Positions 12,903 through 21,708 of a DNA stretch of 64,000 nucleotides are shown here, one piece after another. The notes under the pieces were generated by a model. That model did not search any database. It was not told the origin of the DNA and saw only the letters and a list, made by a program, of their open reading frames with translations. Location of the stretch: positions 1,698,979 to 1,762,978 of the forward strand of contig CP089931.1 of the NCBI GenBank assembly GCA_021307325.1, read 5' to 3'. The DNA is from Peptoniphilus sp. GNH (lineage in GTDB: Bacteria; Bacillota; Clostridia; Tissierellales; Peptoniphilaceae). The translations under genes were made by a program, and so were the position numbers. Position 1 is the first letter of the stretch, and each line of letters starts with the position of its first letter.

Positions 12903-13019
12903 TTATTTTTTATTTTTTAAATGTTTTAGTTTCCAAAAGTTTTTTCCTAATTTGCCGAGGGCCATGAGTTTTCTTCTCCTTTTAAAGATGGCTAGAAAAA
13001 ATATTAATTTATTTATCAT
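12903..13019 (-). CDS. Small basic peptide coupled to the PBP gene (38 aa)
   Basis: Its ATG overlaps the PBP stop codon as ATGA (13016-13019). The 38 residues have a short hydrophobic start (MINKLIFFLAIF) followed by a lysine/arginine-rich tail with many K and two W/F residues. It ends six bases before the terminator hairpin, so it would be on the PBP transcript. I know no family for it. It might be a real membrane-associated microprotein, or just open frame in AT-rich DNA; the exact coupling is the main argument in favour. Confidence 0.35.
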   Translation of the reverse strand: MINKLIFFLAIFKRRRKLMALGKLGKNFWKLKHLKNKK

Positions 13020-15754
13020 TTGTCACCTCCGTGTACATTGCAGTAGAGTTCGGGAACATATTGATAATCGTCGGGGAGAATGCCTTTGTATTTTGATGGA
13101 ATATATTCTGGTTCTCTTCTGAAGAAAATTTTTTCTTCTTTTGATTTTTTTGGACAATCTAGACCAAAAAGTCGATCGGAATCTTTGCAGATTTCAAGTT
13201 TTATATGTCCCTTACAATATTGAGTTGGCTCTGTGCCAGCTATGAAATATTCTAAGATACCATCTTCGACTTCTTCACAAATTGTTGTTCCAAGCATTCC
13301 TGATTTTTCGCAGATGTATTTTTGTATTATCCCTTGAGGGACTTGAAATTCTTTTACTGCGGGAAGGTTTCTATGGGCGATTTTAGACATTTCTCTAAAT
13401 AAATCTATGGAGCCTTCTTCATAGTTAGTAAGTCCTATTTTGGGAGAATCTGCCCCGACATAGATGCCAAGTGTGTAGTAGGGGGTGAATCCTTCGTAGA
13501 AGATTGTTGAATTAAATTTATTAACTCCTAGACAACCGGCCGTTGCGTAATTTCTCAATTTGACACCCTTGGAAAAGCCACGACTGGCATTGGTTGATAG
13601 GGCTGATTTTAGGAGAAAGGCAATTTTTTTATCTAGAATTTCTCTTTCTTTTTTCTTGTGTTCATAAATTACTGAGCCGGATGAGTCTTCAATTTTTAGT
13701 ATGCAGGAAGGCTCGATATAGGCTCCATCTCTTGCTATTGCAAGGTATCCTCTTGTGAGCTCTTCTAGGCTAAGTCCTTTTACCATGTTGCCTAGGGCGA
13801 GAGAATCGGCTGTTTCATCATTTTTATAGTTATCTTTTTGATGGTCTACATAATCATAGCCAAGTTCTTTTAAGAAATTTAGGCTTTCATTCATGCCCAA
13901 TTTTTCAAAAAATTTTACAAATGCTGTATTTGAATTGTATTCTAGAGCTCTTCTTAGAGTAAGAAGCCCCTTGTAGCCTGGATAGGGATTTTTGTAGAGG
14001 ATTTCTCCATCAACTATTATGGGAATGTCGTCTTGGATAGATGCCAAGGTATCTTTTTTTAAAAGTGGAGCCATTACTGAAAGTGGTTTTAGGGATGATC
14101 CAGGACTTCTTTGTGAAAGGGCTCTGTTTAAAATCATTTTTGAGGAGCTTTTCACATCTAAACCGCCTACGATAGCTCTTACAAGGCCTGTTTCATTTTC
14201 AATTATAAGGCCAGCACCTTGAGGCTGAGGAGAGGGTTTCTCATCAATTTGGAAGTATTTTTTTGAAATGGTTATGCTTCCATTTTCTTCTTTATAAAAA
14301 TCTTTTTTATCTTTTAAGAAGCTAGATTTAATATTTATATAATTTAGGCCTATTTCAACTTGATCTTTAGGGACTCTCAGGCTGCCCACAGAGTAGGTGT
14401 TTAATCTGTCGTCAATTTCTTCCCATATATCTACAAGATCAAGATTATCGGATCCTTTTGTAAAAATTCCGCTTGTCAACAAGAGATCGCCAGACGGAGT
14501 TTTTTCGAAATTTTTGCCTGCAAGCTTCAAGTTGAAATCTTGATCGAAAAAGCCCCATCTATTGAAGTAAATCACATCGCCATTTTTGTCGATTATATTG
14601 CCTGAGTTGTCGAGCGTGTAATTTAGGGAGCCTTGGCTCAAGAGTTTGTAGAAGTTTTTGAATAGACTCTCTGTGTCTTCTTGCATTCTTTCATCTATGG
14701 AAGTGAAAATTTTGAAACCACCAGTGAAAAATTTGTGCTGGGCCTCGTCGGGGGATACCTTGTAGAAATTGGATATGATTTCTATGGCGCCCTTTGCAAT
14801 ATAATCTGATGAGTAGGAGCTCATTGTATGGAACTTTTTAAGTCCGGGTTTTAGATGCTCGGCTGTATTTTCTTTTATGGCAACTTCATAGTCTTTTTTG
14901 CTTATGACGCCGAGTTGGAGCATTTTATTTAAGACGATTTTTTGCCTTTCAAAGGCTTTTTCGTTTTTTACAAAATACATATTTTCGCCGGAGATATCGC
15001 CTGATGCCAAAATCTCTTCATTTCCCTTTAAATCTTTTTGGCTGTAACGTTTGATTGGTGGATATTCTGCTGGGGACTTGGCTATGCCAGCTAGAAGAGC
15101 CGACTCGGCAAGGCTTAATTCAGATACATCTTTGGAAAAATAGGTCCAAGCAGCGGCTTGGACACCATAGGCGCCTTGTCCGAGGTTAATTCTATTTAAG
15201 TAGGCCTCGAGGATTTCATTTTTATTTAGGTGACTTTCGACTCTTAGGGCTAGGTAGGCTTCTTTGATTTTTCGATCAAAATCTCTGTCATTGGTCAAGT
15301 AAACATTTTTTACAAGTTGTTGTGTAAGAGTCGATCCCCCTCTTACAATTCGCCCAGCTTTTAGATTTGTAATAAAAGATCCCATAATTGATTTTAGGTC
15401 TATGCCGGGGTGCTTGTAGAATCTTTGATCTTCTATACTTACTATGGCTTTAACTAAGGAGTCGGGGATTTGATCTAAGGAAACTATAGTCCTATATTCC
15501 TTTGCTTCTACATTTTCTAGCAGATCTCCATGCTCATTATATATAGTTGATGTTTGGTCAAAAGAAGCGGAAAGATTAGAAAGGTCAGTTTTGGGGCTTG
15601 TTTTTATTATTCCAAGAGCTCCAAAAGCAAAAAGAGCACCAATAAAAGCGAGTATAAAAGCTACAAGCAAAATGGCCAGCTTAATTTTTGATTTTTTATC
15701 CAGAGATTTAAAAGATTTAATTTTTAATCTGTCTTTGAAAATTTGTTTATCCAT
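13016..15754 (-). CDS. Class A penicillin-binding protein (PBP1A-like) with altered transpeptidase motifs
   Basis: 912 residues. A basic N-terminal tail and one membrane anchor (about residues 27-52) are followed by a GT51 glycosyltransferase domain (about 75-240) with intact motifs: SIEDQRFYKHPG (catalytic Glu), GGSTLTQQLVKN, LNRINLGQGAYG. The transpeptidase domain keeps the nucleophile motif S553-S-L-K556, but the SxN position reads N607-S-N609 and the KTG position reads C741-L-G743 (AGCLGV aligned without gap to AGKTGT up to GFTPYYT). Peptidoglycan polymerisation is therefore well supported; cross-linking activity is doubtful. The C-terminus is Cys-rich (seven Cys after residue 820), as in clostridial relatives. 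AGGAGG precedes the ATG. Confidence 0.9.
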   Translation of the reverse strand: MDKQIFKDRLKIKSFKSLDKKSKIKLAILLVAFILAFIGALFAFGALGIIKTSPKTDLSNLSASFDQTSTIYNEHGDLLENVEAKEYRTIVSLDQIPDSLVKAIVSIEDQRFYKHPGIDLKSIMGSFITNLKAGRIVRGGSTLTQQLVKNVYLTNDRDFDRKIKEAYLALRVESHLNKNEILEAYLNRINLGQGAYGVQAAAWTYFSKDVSELSLAESALLAGIAKSPAEYPPIKRYSQKDLKGNEEILASGDISGENMYFVKNEKAFERQKIVLNKMLQLGVISKKDYEVAIKENTAEHLKPGLKKFHTMSSYSSDYIAKGAIEIISNFYKVSPDEAQHKFFTGGFKIFTSIDERMQEDTESLFKNFYKLLSQGSLNYTLDNSGNIIDKNGDVIYFNRWGFFDQDFNLKLAGKNFEKTPSGDLLLTSGIFTKGSDNLDLVDIWEEIDDRLNTYSVGSLRVPKDQVEIGLNYINIKSSFLKDKKDFYKEENGSITISKKYFQIDEKPSPQPQGAGLIIENETGLVRAIVGGLDVKSSSKMILNRALSQRSPGSSLKPLSVMAPLLKKDTLASIQDDIPIIVDGEILYKNPYPGYKGLLTLRRALEYNSNTAFVKFFEKLGMNESLNFLKELGYDYVDHQKDNYKNDETADSLALGNMVKGLSLEELTRGYLAIARDGAYIEPSCILKIEDSSGSVIYEHKKKEREILDKKIAFLLKSALSTNASRGFSKGVKLRNYATAGCLGVNKFNSTIFYEGFTPYYTLGIYVGADSPKIGLTNYEEGSIDLFREMSKIAHRNLPAVKEFQVPQGIIQKYICEKSGMLGTTICEEVEDGILEYFIAGTEPTQYCKGHIKLEICKDSDRLFGLDCPKKSKEEKIFFRREPEYIPSKYKGILPDDYQYVPELYCNVHGGDK

Positions 15755-15838
15755 CTTTCCTCCTGGATAAATTATATCATTTTAAGCTAAGTATTACTAT
15801 ATTTGCCTATTCCCATGATTTTATAAAAGAAGGCTTTG

Positions 15839-15847
15839 TGCTAAAAT
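15839..15847 (+). promoter_or_regulatory. Extended -10 promoter of hflX
   Basis: TGC followed by TAAAAT at 15842-15847; -35 region weak. Predicted start near 15854, so the AGGTGAT at 15854-15860 would be at the very 5' end of the message. Confidence 0.55.
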
Positions 15848-15860
15848 ATGTCTAGGTGAT

Positions 15861-17138
15861 ATTATCGAAAATACAAATAAAGTAGAAAAAGTTTTGATAG
15901 TTGGAACAAATTTAGGAGCCTATCCGCATTCATTAGAGACTTCAATGAAGGAGCTTTCAGAGCTTGTTTATGCTGCAGGGGGTCAGGTCGAGATAGAAGT
16001 TGTTCAAAACATGGAACGCTATAATCCCAAGTACTTGATAGGACCGGGCAAGGCAGAGGAAATCAAGGAAGTTTGTGAATCAAACGAGATTGATACAGTT
16101 GTCTTTAATGATGAATTGTCGGGCATTCAACTTAGAAACTTGTCTGATTTAATTAAAAAGAAAGTCGTAGATAGAACAAATTTAATATTGGATATTTTTG
16201 CTCTAAGAGCATCTACATATGAGGCCAAGCTTCAGGTGAAGATGGCTGCTTTAGAATATGAACTGCCTAGGCTTTTGGGAATCAAGGGCTGGTCTAGAAC
16301 AGGTGGGGGAATAGGTACTAGAGGTCCTGGAGAGCAAATAATTGAAACTGATAGAAGAAGGCTTAAAAGAGAGATAGATTCTATAAGACAAAAGTTAGAA
16401 AAAGCAAAACAGACTAGAAAAACAATTGGTAGAGAAAGGAGAGATTCCAATCTTCCTATTGTTAGTTTGGTTGGCTATACAAATGCAGGCAAGTCCACTA
16501 TATTAAATAATTTAAAGGACAAGCAATCCAAGGAAGTATTTGTAAAGGATATGCTTTTTGCCACTTTAGATCCGTCGTCTCGTCAGGCAACACTTCCCAA
16601 CAAGACATCAATTATAGTTTCTGATACAGTTGGATTTGTTTCAAAGCTTCCGACCAAGCTCATAGAGGCTTTTAAGTCTACTTTGGAGGAGATACAATAT
16701 TCTGATTTGATTCTTCATGTCATTGATTTGGCAGGAGAAGATATGATGCTTGAATATAAGACCACCATGGATATATTAAAAGATGTTGGAATAAAGGATA
16801 AAAAGATTTTGACGGTCTACAATAAAAAAGACCTTGTGGATATAGAAAATGTAGTTTTACCAAGTTCAGACGGAGATAAAATATTCATATCTGCATTTGA
16901 CGAAAAGGACATAAGAAGGCTGCAAGATGAGATTACAAGACTTTTAGATTTGGACTTGAAAAAATATTCAATAAGTCTTCCTTATAATTCTTTGGGCCTT
17001 TTGGAGAAAATAAAGACCAAGTATTGTGTCGAAGAAATAGAATATGATGAAAATGGAGCCAAGTTCAAAGCTATTATAAGTAGCAGAACCCTAGATGATA
17101 TAAAAAAAGCGGGTGGACTATGTATAGAAGCTTGCTAG
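15861..17138 (+). CDS. hflX: GTPase HflX (ribosome rescue/splitting)
   Basis: HflX binds 50S subunits and splits stalled or hibernating ribosomes using GTP (family knowledge). Seen: N-terminal domain with LIGPGKAEEIK, linker GGGIGTRGPGEQIIETDRR, long coiled helix, then the G domain with G1 GYTNAGKST, G3 DTVGFV and G4 YNKKD. Start is uncertain: no ATG exists. The only standard codon is TTG at 15894, but that cuts the usual VEKxLIVG strand, and an AGGTGAT at 15854-15860 precedes ATT (15861). The frame is open back to 15819. I give 15861 as the likely start, 15894 as the alternative (414 residues). Followed by an overlapping yigZ. Confidence 0.88.
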   Translation: MIENTNKVEKVLIVGTNLGAYPHSLETSMKELSELVYAAGGQVEIEVVQNMERYNPKYLIGPGKAEEIKEVCESNEIDTVVFNDELSGIQLRNLSDLIKKKVVDRTNLILDIFALRASTYEAKLQVKMAALEYELPRLLGIKGWSRTGGGIGTRGPGEQIIETDRRRLKREIDSIRQKLEKAKQTRKTIGRERRDSNLPIVSLVGYTNAGKSTILNNLKDKQSKEVFVKDMLFATLDPSSRQATLPNKTSIIVSDTVGFVSKLPTKLIEAFKSTLEEIQYSDLILHVIDLAGEDMMLEYKTTMDILKDVGIKDKKILTVYNKKDLVDIENVVLPSSDGDKIFISAFDEKDIRRLQDEITRLLDLDLKKYSISLPYNSLGLLEKIKTKYCVEEIEYDENGAKFKAIISSRTLDDIKKAGGLCIEAC

Positions 17139-17758
17139 ATAGGGGACATGACGAGTTTGAAGAGAACAAATCGCGTTTTATAGGATATGCGGCTCCTTGC
17201 CAATCGGAAGATGAGGCCTTAAGTTTTATAGAAGAAATCAAGAAAAAACATTCAGATGCAAGGCACAATTGCTATGCCTACATAATCGGAGAGAATATGG
17301 GCATACAAAGATATTCTGATGATAAAGAGCCCCAGGGCAGTGCGGGTATGCCTATTTTGGATGCTATGAAAAAGGAAGAGCTTGTCAATGCTTGTATAGT
17401 TGTGACGAGATATTTCGGCGGAGTTCTTTTAGGAAAGGCAGGACTTTACAGAGCCTATTCAAGAGGGGCCCAAGTTGGCATTAAAGCTGCTAAGATAGTT
17501 ATAATAAAATATTTTTATCACTTAAAGCTAAGCTACGATTATAGCTTGCATGGTACTTTGTCTTATTATATAAATACTGAGAAGATATATGTAAAGAAAG
17601 AATCTTTCACTGACAAAGTAAATATTGAGGTCTTTATAGAAGAAGAAAATTATGATAAATTTATAGAAAATTTGAATGATATAACTAGTGCGAATTACAC
17701 TTTGCCCATGAAAGAAAAAGTTCTTTTAAAGACTTTAGATGGTAAAATTGTAGAATGA
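17120..17758 (+). CDS. YigZ/IMPACT family protein (UPF0029)
   Basis: 212 residues. N-terminal IMPACT domain (1-125) with the signature KSRFIGYAAP, the KKKHSDARHNCYAYIIG block, the SDDKEPQGSAGMPIL motif and VTRYFGGVLLGKAGL; the C-terminal half matches the DUF1949 domain. Family members bind nucleic acid or ribosome-related partners; bacterial function is poorly known. It overlaps the end of hflX by 19 bases with GGGTGG before the ATG, and its stop overlaps the nadE ORF, so the three genes form one operon. Confidence 0.9.
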   Translation: MYRSLLDRGHDEFEENKSRFIGYAAPCQSEDEALSFIEEIKKKHSDARHNCYAYIIGENMGIQRYSDDKEPQGSAGMPILDAMKKEELVNACIVVTRYFGGVLLGKAGLYRAYSRGAQVGIKAAKIVIIKYFYHLKLSYDYSLHGTLSYYINTEKIYVKKESFTDKVNIEVFIEEENYDKFIENLNDITSANYTLPMKEKVLLKTLDGKIVE

Positions 17759-17766
17759 GAGGATTT

Positions 17767-18483
17767 ATGGATTTAAAACTTGATAAGAGATTAGAATGGA
17801 TTAAAAGAAAAGTTGAACAAGCAAATGCCAAGGGCCTAGTATTTGGACTTTCTGGCGGGATAGATTCTGCTGTTGTGGCAGCTCTTGCAAAGAGAGTTTT
17901 CCCAGAAAATAGCCTTGGCTTGATAATGCCTTGTGAGAGCATAGAAGAAGACGAGCAAGATGCTAGATTAATTGCAAATTCTTTAAATTTGAAGGTAGAA
18001 AAGGTAGATTTGACATCCACCTACCAAGCCTTGCTAAAGGCTAGCTTCGAGAGCAAAAATCCCCTGGCAAGGGCCAATATAAAGCCAAGACTTAGGATGA
18101 CTAGCCTATATTATTATGCCCAAGACCTATCTTATTTGGTCGCCGGTGGGTCAAATGCGAGTGAGCTCTACTTAGGATATTTTACTAAGCATGGAGATTC
18201 TGGAGTGGACATCCTTCCAATTGCCGATCTTGTAAAAGAAGACGTGTTCAAGCTGGCAAAAGAATTAAATATTCCAGAAAAGATAATAAATAGAAAACCC
18301 TCTGCAGGTCTTTGGAAGGGGCAAACAGACGAAGATGAGATGGGATTTTCTTATAGAGAGATTGACGGGCATCTCAAGGGAGAGAAAATAAATCCCGATA
18401 CTTTAAAAAGAATCAAAGAGTTAAATTTGCGTTCTGAGCATAAACGGGCCATGGCTCCGTCTTTTTCATCGGAAGAAGAATAA
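17767..18483 (+). CDS. nadE: NAD+ synthetase, ammonia-dependent
   Basis: Last step of NAD synthesis: deamido-NAD + ATP + NH3. The PP-loop motif SGGIDS lies about 30 residues from the start, the MPCESIEED strand and the C-terminal KPSAGLWKGQTDEDEMGFSY substrate loop are present. About 238 residues and no glutaminase domain, so it uses free ammonia, consistent with an ammonia-producing lifestyle. Start at 17767 is chosen because GAGAGG ends four bases upstream; the ATG at 17755 (overlapping the yigZ stop as ATGA) is an alternative adding four residues. Confidence 0.93.
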   Translation: MDLKLDKRLEWIKRKVEQANAKGLVFGLSGGIDSAVVAALAKRVFPENSLGLIMPCESIEEDEQDARLIANSLNLKVEKVDLTSTYQALLKASFESKNPLARANIKPRLRMTSLYYYAQDLSYLVAGGSNASELYLGYFTKHGDSGVDILPIADLVKEDVFKLAKELNIPEKIINRKPSAGLWKGQTDEDEMGFSYREIDGHLKGEKINPDTLKRIKELNLRSEHKRAMAPSFSSEEE

Positions 18484-18501
18484 TAATATTAAATTTATGA
18501 A

Positions 18502-18537
18502 ATTCTCCTCCAAAACCAGGGGGAGATTTCTATTTTT
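18502..18537 (+). terminator. Terminator after nadE
   Basis: TCTCCTCC pairs with GGGGGAGA (one GU) across AAAACCA, followed by TTTCTATTTTT. Confidence 0.75.
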
Positions 18538-18569
18538 CACATAATATAATTTTGGAGGTTAAATTAAAA

Positions 18570-20918
18570 ATGAAAAAAATAAGACTTAAAAATATTTTGT
18601 CTCTTTTTACAGTTTTTCTTCTTTTCATTCTTTCGTTTGCAAGAGCGGAAGATTTGAATCTTGTAAAAATTGAAGAAGAAAAGCTTACTCACGGTGCGAT
18701 AAGGCAGGTTTATAGAATCCCCATAGGAGATGAACAGATTTTAGTAAATCTCTTAGTCTTGGATTTGAATAACAAGGACATGGGCATCAAAATAGTCCCG
18801 GGAGCTGGAAAGGCCACCCAAAAAGCGACAGTAAGTCAGATGGCAAAAGCATCTAATTCTGTTGCCATGGTAAATGGAGACTTTTTCAATATGCGTTTGC
18901 AAGGCACACCCGAGGGAGTCAGCCTACTTGAAAAGAAACTTATGGTTTCACCCTGCGTGATAGAAAATACTTACACACTTGGCATAAACGAAGAAGGGGC
19001 CTTTATCGATCAAATCAAATTTCAAGGTAAACTTACAGCTGCCAACGGGGCAAGCTTTCCAATAGATGGCTTAAACAAATCATATTATTGGTATGAACCC
19101 GACAACTCCTACTCTCATCAAGACCGTTTTCAAGTATATAATGATTTTTGGGCGGCAAAAACAAGAGGAGACAAGGGAAATTCTGAAATCCTTCTAGACA
19201 AGGACGGCAGAGTTGAGCAAGTTTCTGAAGGCAAAAACTTTGATTTTCCTGTACCTGAAGGAAAGACCATAATCCAAGCATCAGGCAAGGCTATGGATTT
19301 TATATATAAGAATGTGTCTGTCGGCGAAAAAGTCGATTTAAAAATGGAAATTACACCAGATAATAACTGGATAAATCTATTGGGAGGTCATGCTCTTTTA
19401 GTAGACAAGTATCAAAAAGTACCATATACAAAAGATATAAAAGTTTTAGGAGGTGTAAGGGCAAGGACAGCTGCTGGTGTATCAGAAAATGGAAAAACGC
19501 TCTATATAGCATCTGTTGAAGGAAGAACTGCAAGATCCAGAGGCATATCCTTAAATGCGCTTTCAGATTTTTTTGTAAAAATCGGAGCTTATAGGGCCAT
19601 CAATCTTGACGGAGGTGGCTCCACAGCCATGAGCATAAGAGAGCTTGGAGCAACAGAGCAAAAAAGAGTAGTAGACCCTGAAAGAAATGCAGGGGAAAGA
19701 CCAGTAGTAAATGGACTTGGAGTCTATAATCTGATGCCTGCAACAGGCATTTTAAAAGGCGTAACCATGCAAGGACCATCAGAAATGATTATAGGAGAGT
19801 CGGCAGAATTTAAATTTGTCGGAGCTTATGACACTGCCCTCCAACCCATGGATAAATCACAAATCACTTATGAATTTTATGACAAGGCTCAAAATCAATA
19901 TTGGAATGGCAATTACATGATGGCAAAAACTCTTGGAAAGACAGAGGTCGTTTTAAATACTGATAAGGGCATAGGAAGCACAAAAGAAGTAGAGGTAAAA
20001 GACTTAGATCAAGTTAAGGTGAGACTGGAGAGCGAAAAAAGGCTCTTTGGACCAGGAGAAAACTTCACCGTAAAAATCATTGGCAAAAAATCTAATGGAA
20101 ATGAAGTAATGCTTAGCCCAAGTGTCTTTGAAGCAAGTTTGGAAGGAGCAAATGGCGAAGTCGATGCTTATGGAAATGTGAGCCTTTTTGATTTTGCCGG
20201 CTCAACTAATGCCAAGGTGGTTTACAAGAGAGGAGAAAAGACTTTAGAGTACAATATATTTGACAAGTCTTATGCTCTTGTAGAACTCGGCATAAATTCT
20301 TTAAACTACAAGATAAATGACAAGCCTGCCAAATTGGATGCCAAACCCTTTATAGAAGACTCAAGGACCCTAGTGCCTATAAGATTTATAGCCGAAGCCA
20401 TGGGGGCAAAGGTAGACTGGGACAATGAAAATAGAATTGCAATTTTGAACTTTTCTGACAAAAAATTTGAAATCCCTGTCGACAAAAAAGAATTCTATGT
20501 CAATGGAGAGAAAATGGATATTGACTCTAGTGCCAAGATAAAATCATCAAGGACCTTTGTTCCAATAAGATTTGTCGCAGAAAATTTGGGCATGGAAGTA
20601 GTCTATAACCACCCGGAAAAGAAAGTATTTATACTTTCTAAGGCTGGTCTTAACAAGACGCCAAATGAAGAAATTATTTCTGAAACACAACCTAATGTAA
20701 ATTCTGAAAAAGAAGTAGAAAATAGAAAAACAGAAAATAGGAAAGTAGAAAATAGAAAAACAGAAAATAGAAAAACAGAAAATAGAAAAACAGAAAATAG
20801 AAAAACAGAAAATAGAAAAGTAGAAAATAGGAAAGAAGAAAAGAAAAAAGAAGAAAAGAAAAAAGAAGAAAAGAAAAAAATAGACGACAAAATTGATGCA
20901 AAGACAAACCCAAGTTAA
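18570..20918 (+). CDS. Secreted phosphodiester-glycosidase-family protein with copper-amine-oxidase-like repeats and ENRK repeat tail
   Basis: 782 residues from the ATG at 18570 (GGAGG at 18554-18558); the TTG at 18552 overlaps the ribosome site and is rejected. Signal peptide at residues 1-27, probable cut after FARA. Then a phosphodiester glycosidase (NAGPA/DUF2233) domain, about 65-390, with the family motif NLDGGGSTAM and GVRARTAAGVS. A beta-rich middle (about 400-565) leads to a copper amine oxidase N-terminal-like domain (about 575-700) with two LVPIRFIAE/FVPIRFVAE repeats, a common wall-associated module. The last 65 residues are eight ENRK(T/V) repeats and three EEKKK repeats, highly charged. 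Likely acts on a surface glycopolymer; substrate unknown. Single-gene transcript. Confidence 0.85.
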   Translation: MKKIRLKNILSLFTVFLLFILSFARAEDLNLVKIEEEKLTHGAIRQVYRIPIGDEQILVNLLVLDLNNKDMGIKIVPGAGKATQKATVSQMAKASNSVAMVNGDFFNMRLQGTPEGVSLLEKKLMVSPCVIENTYTLGINEEGAFIDQIKFQGKLTAANGASFPIDGLNKSYYWYEPDNSYSHQDRFQVYNDFWAAKTRGDKGNSEILLDKDGRVEQVSEGKNFDFPVPEGKTIIQASGKAMDFIYKNVSVGEKVDLKMEITPDNNWINLLGGHALLVDKYQKVPYTKDIKVLGGVRARTAAGVSENGKTLYIASVEGRTARSRGISLNALSDFFVKIGAYRAINLDGGGSTAMSIRELGATEQKRVVDPERNAGERPVVNGLGVYNLMPATGILKGVTMQGPSEMIIGESAEFKFVGAYDTALQPMDKSQITYEFYDKAQNQYWNGNYMMAKTLGKTEVVLNTDKGIGSTKEVEVKDLDQVKVRLESEKRLFGPGENFTVKIIGKKSNGNEVMLSPSVFEASLEGANGEVDAYGNVSLFDFAGSTNAKVVYKRGEKTLEYNIFDKSYALVELGINSLNYKINDKPAKLDAKPFIEDSRTLVPIRFIAEAMGAKVDWDNENRIAILNFSDKKFEIPVDKKEFYVNGEKMDIDSSAKIKSSRTFVPIRFVAENLGMEVVYNHPEKKVFILSKAGLNKTPNEEIISETQPNVNSEKEVENRKTENRKVENRKTENRKTENRKTENRKTENRKVENRKEEKKKEEKKKEEKKKIDDKIDAKTNPS
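20715..20879 (+). repeat. In-frame 15-base tandem repeats in the coding tail
   Basis: Eight 15-base units coding (V/T)ENRK at 20715-20834, then three units coding EEKKK at 20835-20879. Units differ by one or two bases. Because units are 15 bases, copy changes keep the frame. Confidence 0.95.
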
Positions 20919-20940
20919 AATTTAAAAAATATAAAAACAA

Positions 20941-20977
20941 AAATGCATTTTTTCGCAAGCGAAGAAGTGCATTTTTT
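20941..20977 (+). terminator. Terminator after the glycosidase-like gene
   Basis: 15-base stem (AAATGCATTTTTTCG with CGAAGAAGTGCATTT, two GU pairs), loop CAAG, then a T run. Confidence 0.88.
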
Positions 20978-21471
20978 AATTTGATTTGTAAATATAAATA
21001 GTAAATTATGCGCTTATTTTCAGGCTTTATTCAAATCCATGAAAAAATGTATCTAAAAATAGATTAAATACTCTTTTAAGTGTGGTTTAAACTTTCTATA
21101 TTAAGGAAATGTCTCGGTAAAAGCCTTGTATTTTTATAAGAAAGTTTTTGAGAAAAAGAAATAAAAATACATCTTTCAATCAAAGTTTATTATATATTCA
21201 GACAAGAAATTTTATAAAAATTTTTTTACAAATGTAGAAGAACCGCTTAAACACTTTAAAAACAATGAAGTCAGCAAATACTTAATTGTTAATAAGAATT
21301 CAAGATTTGGTTTGAAATCTACTATCACTATGTTATCGTCATAGATGAATGATTTTATCAAATTATTTTTAGGGGGATTGAAATTCAGACTGAGATGGGC
21401 TCATTTTCATTTTGCTTGGAAAATGGTTTAGTTTTATTTCTGCTGAAGTATATTTCTAGGAGGTAGATTTT
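20978..21471. other. Long AT-rich intergenic region before feoA
   Basis: About 490 bases. I see no convincing promoter, riboswitch or Fur box. A stop-to-stop open frame at 21165-21344 (59 codons, no start codon) could be a gene remnant but is not supported. TCTAGGAGGT just before 21472 is the ribosome site of feoA. Confidence 0.5.
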
Positions 21472-21708
21472 ATGATTTTACCGATGGCACCAATAATGGC
21501 TAAACTAGAAATAGTCAAGGTGAAGGAAAAAACAAACGACCCGTCTGTTCACAGACACCTAGTTAACCTGGGTTTTGTGGAAGGTGCAGATATAAAAGTC
21601 GTTAGTGAGACCAACGGCAATCTTATTGTCCTTGTGAAAGATTCAAGGGTAGCGATCGGCAAGGATCTTGCGAAACGAATTCAAGTTAAGATCAAAGGAG
21701 ATGAGTAA
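21472..21708 (+). CDS. feoA: FeoA domain protein 1
   Basis: 78 residues, an SH3-like FeoA domain: motif HLVNLGFVEGADIKVV with the conserved LGF-x-x-G turn, then a basic end AKRIQVKI. FeoA is a small cytoplasmic partner of the ferrous iron transporter FeoB. AGGAGG lies seven bases before the ATG. Its TAA directly abuts the ATG of the second FeoA gene, so the two are coupled. Slightly long N-terminus (MILPMAPIMAKL) typical of clostridial FeoA. Confidence 0.9.
   Translation: MILPMAPIMAKLEIVKVKEKTNDPSVHRHLVNLGFVEGADIKVVSETNGNLIVLVKDSRVAIGKDLAKRIQVKIKGDE

Noticed and set aside
20715-20879. Possible CRISPR array
   Set aside because: Units are contiguous 15-base in-frame coding repeats without spacers.
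20603-20958. Minus-strand frames rich in Phe and Leu opposite the ENRK repeats
   Set aside because: Antisense of a low-complexity lysine-rich tract; no ribosome site.
21165-21344. 59-codon open frame upstream of feoA
   Set aside because: No start codon and no ribosome site; composition could be protein-like, so kept only as a note.
20978-21471. Fur box or metal riboswitch before feoA
   Set aside because: I looked for the inverted GATAAT-type box and known riboswitch cores and found only weak, imperfect matches.
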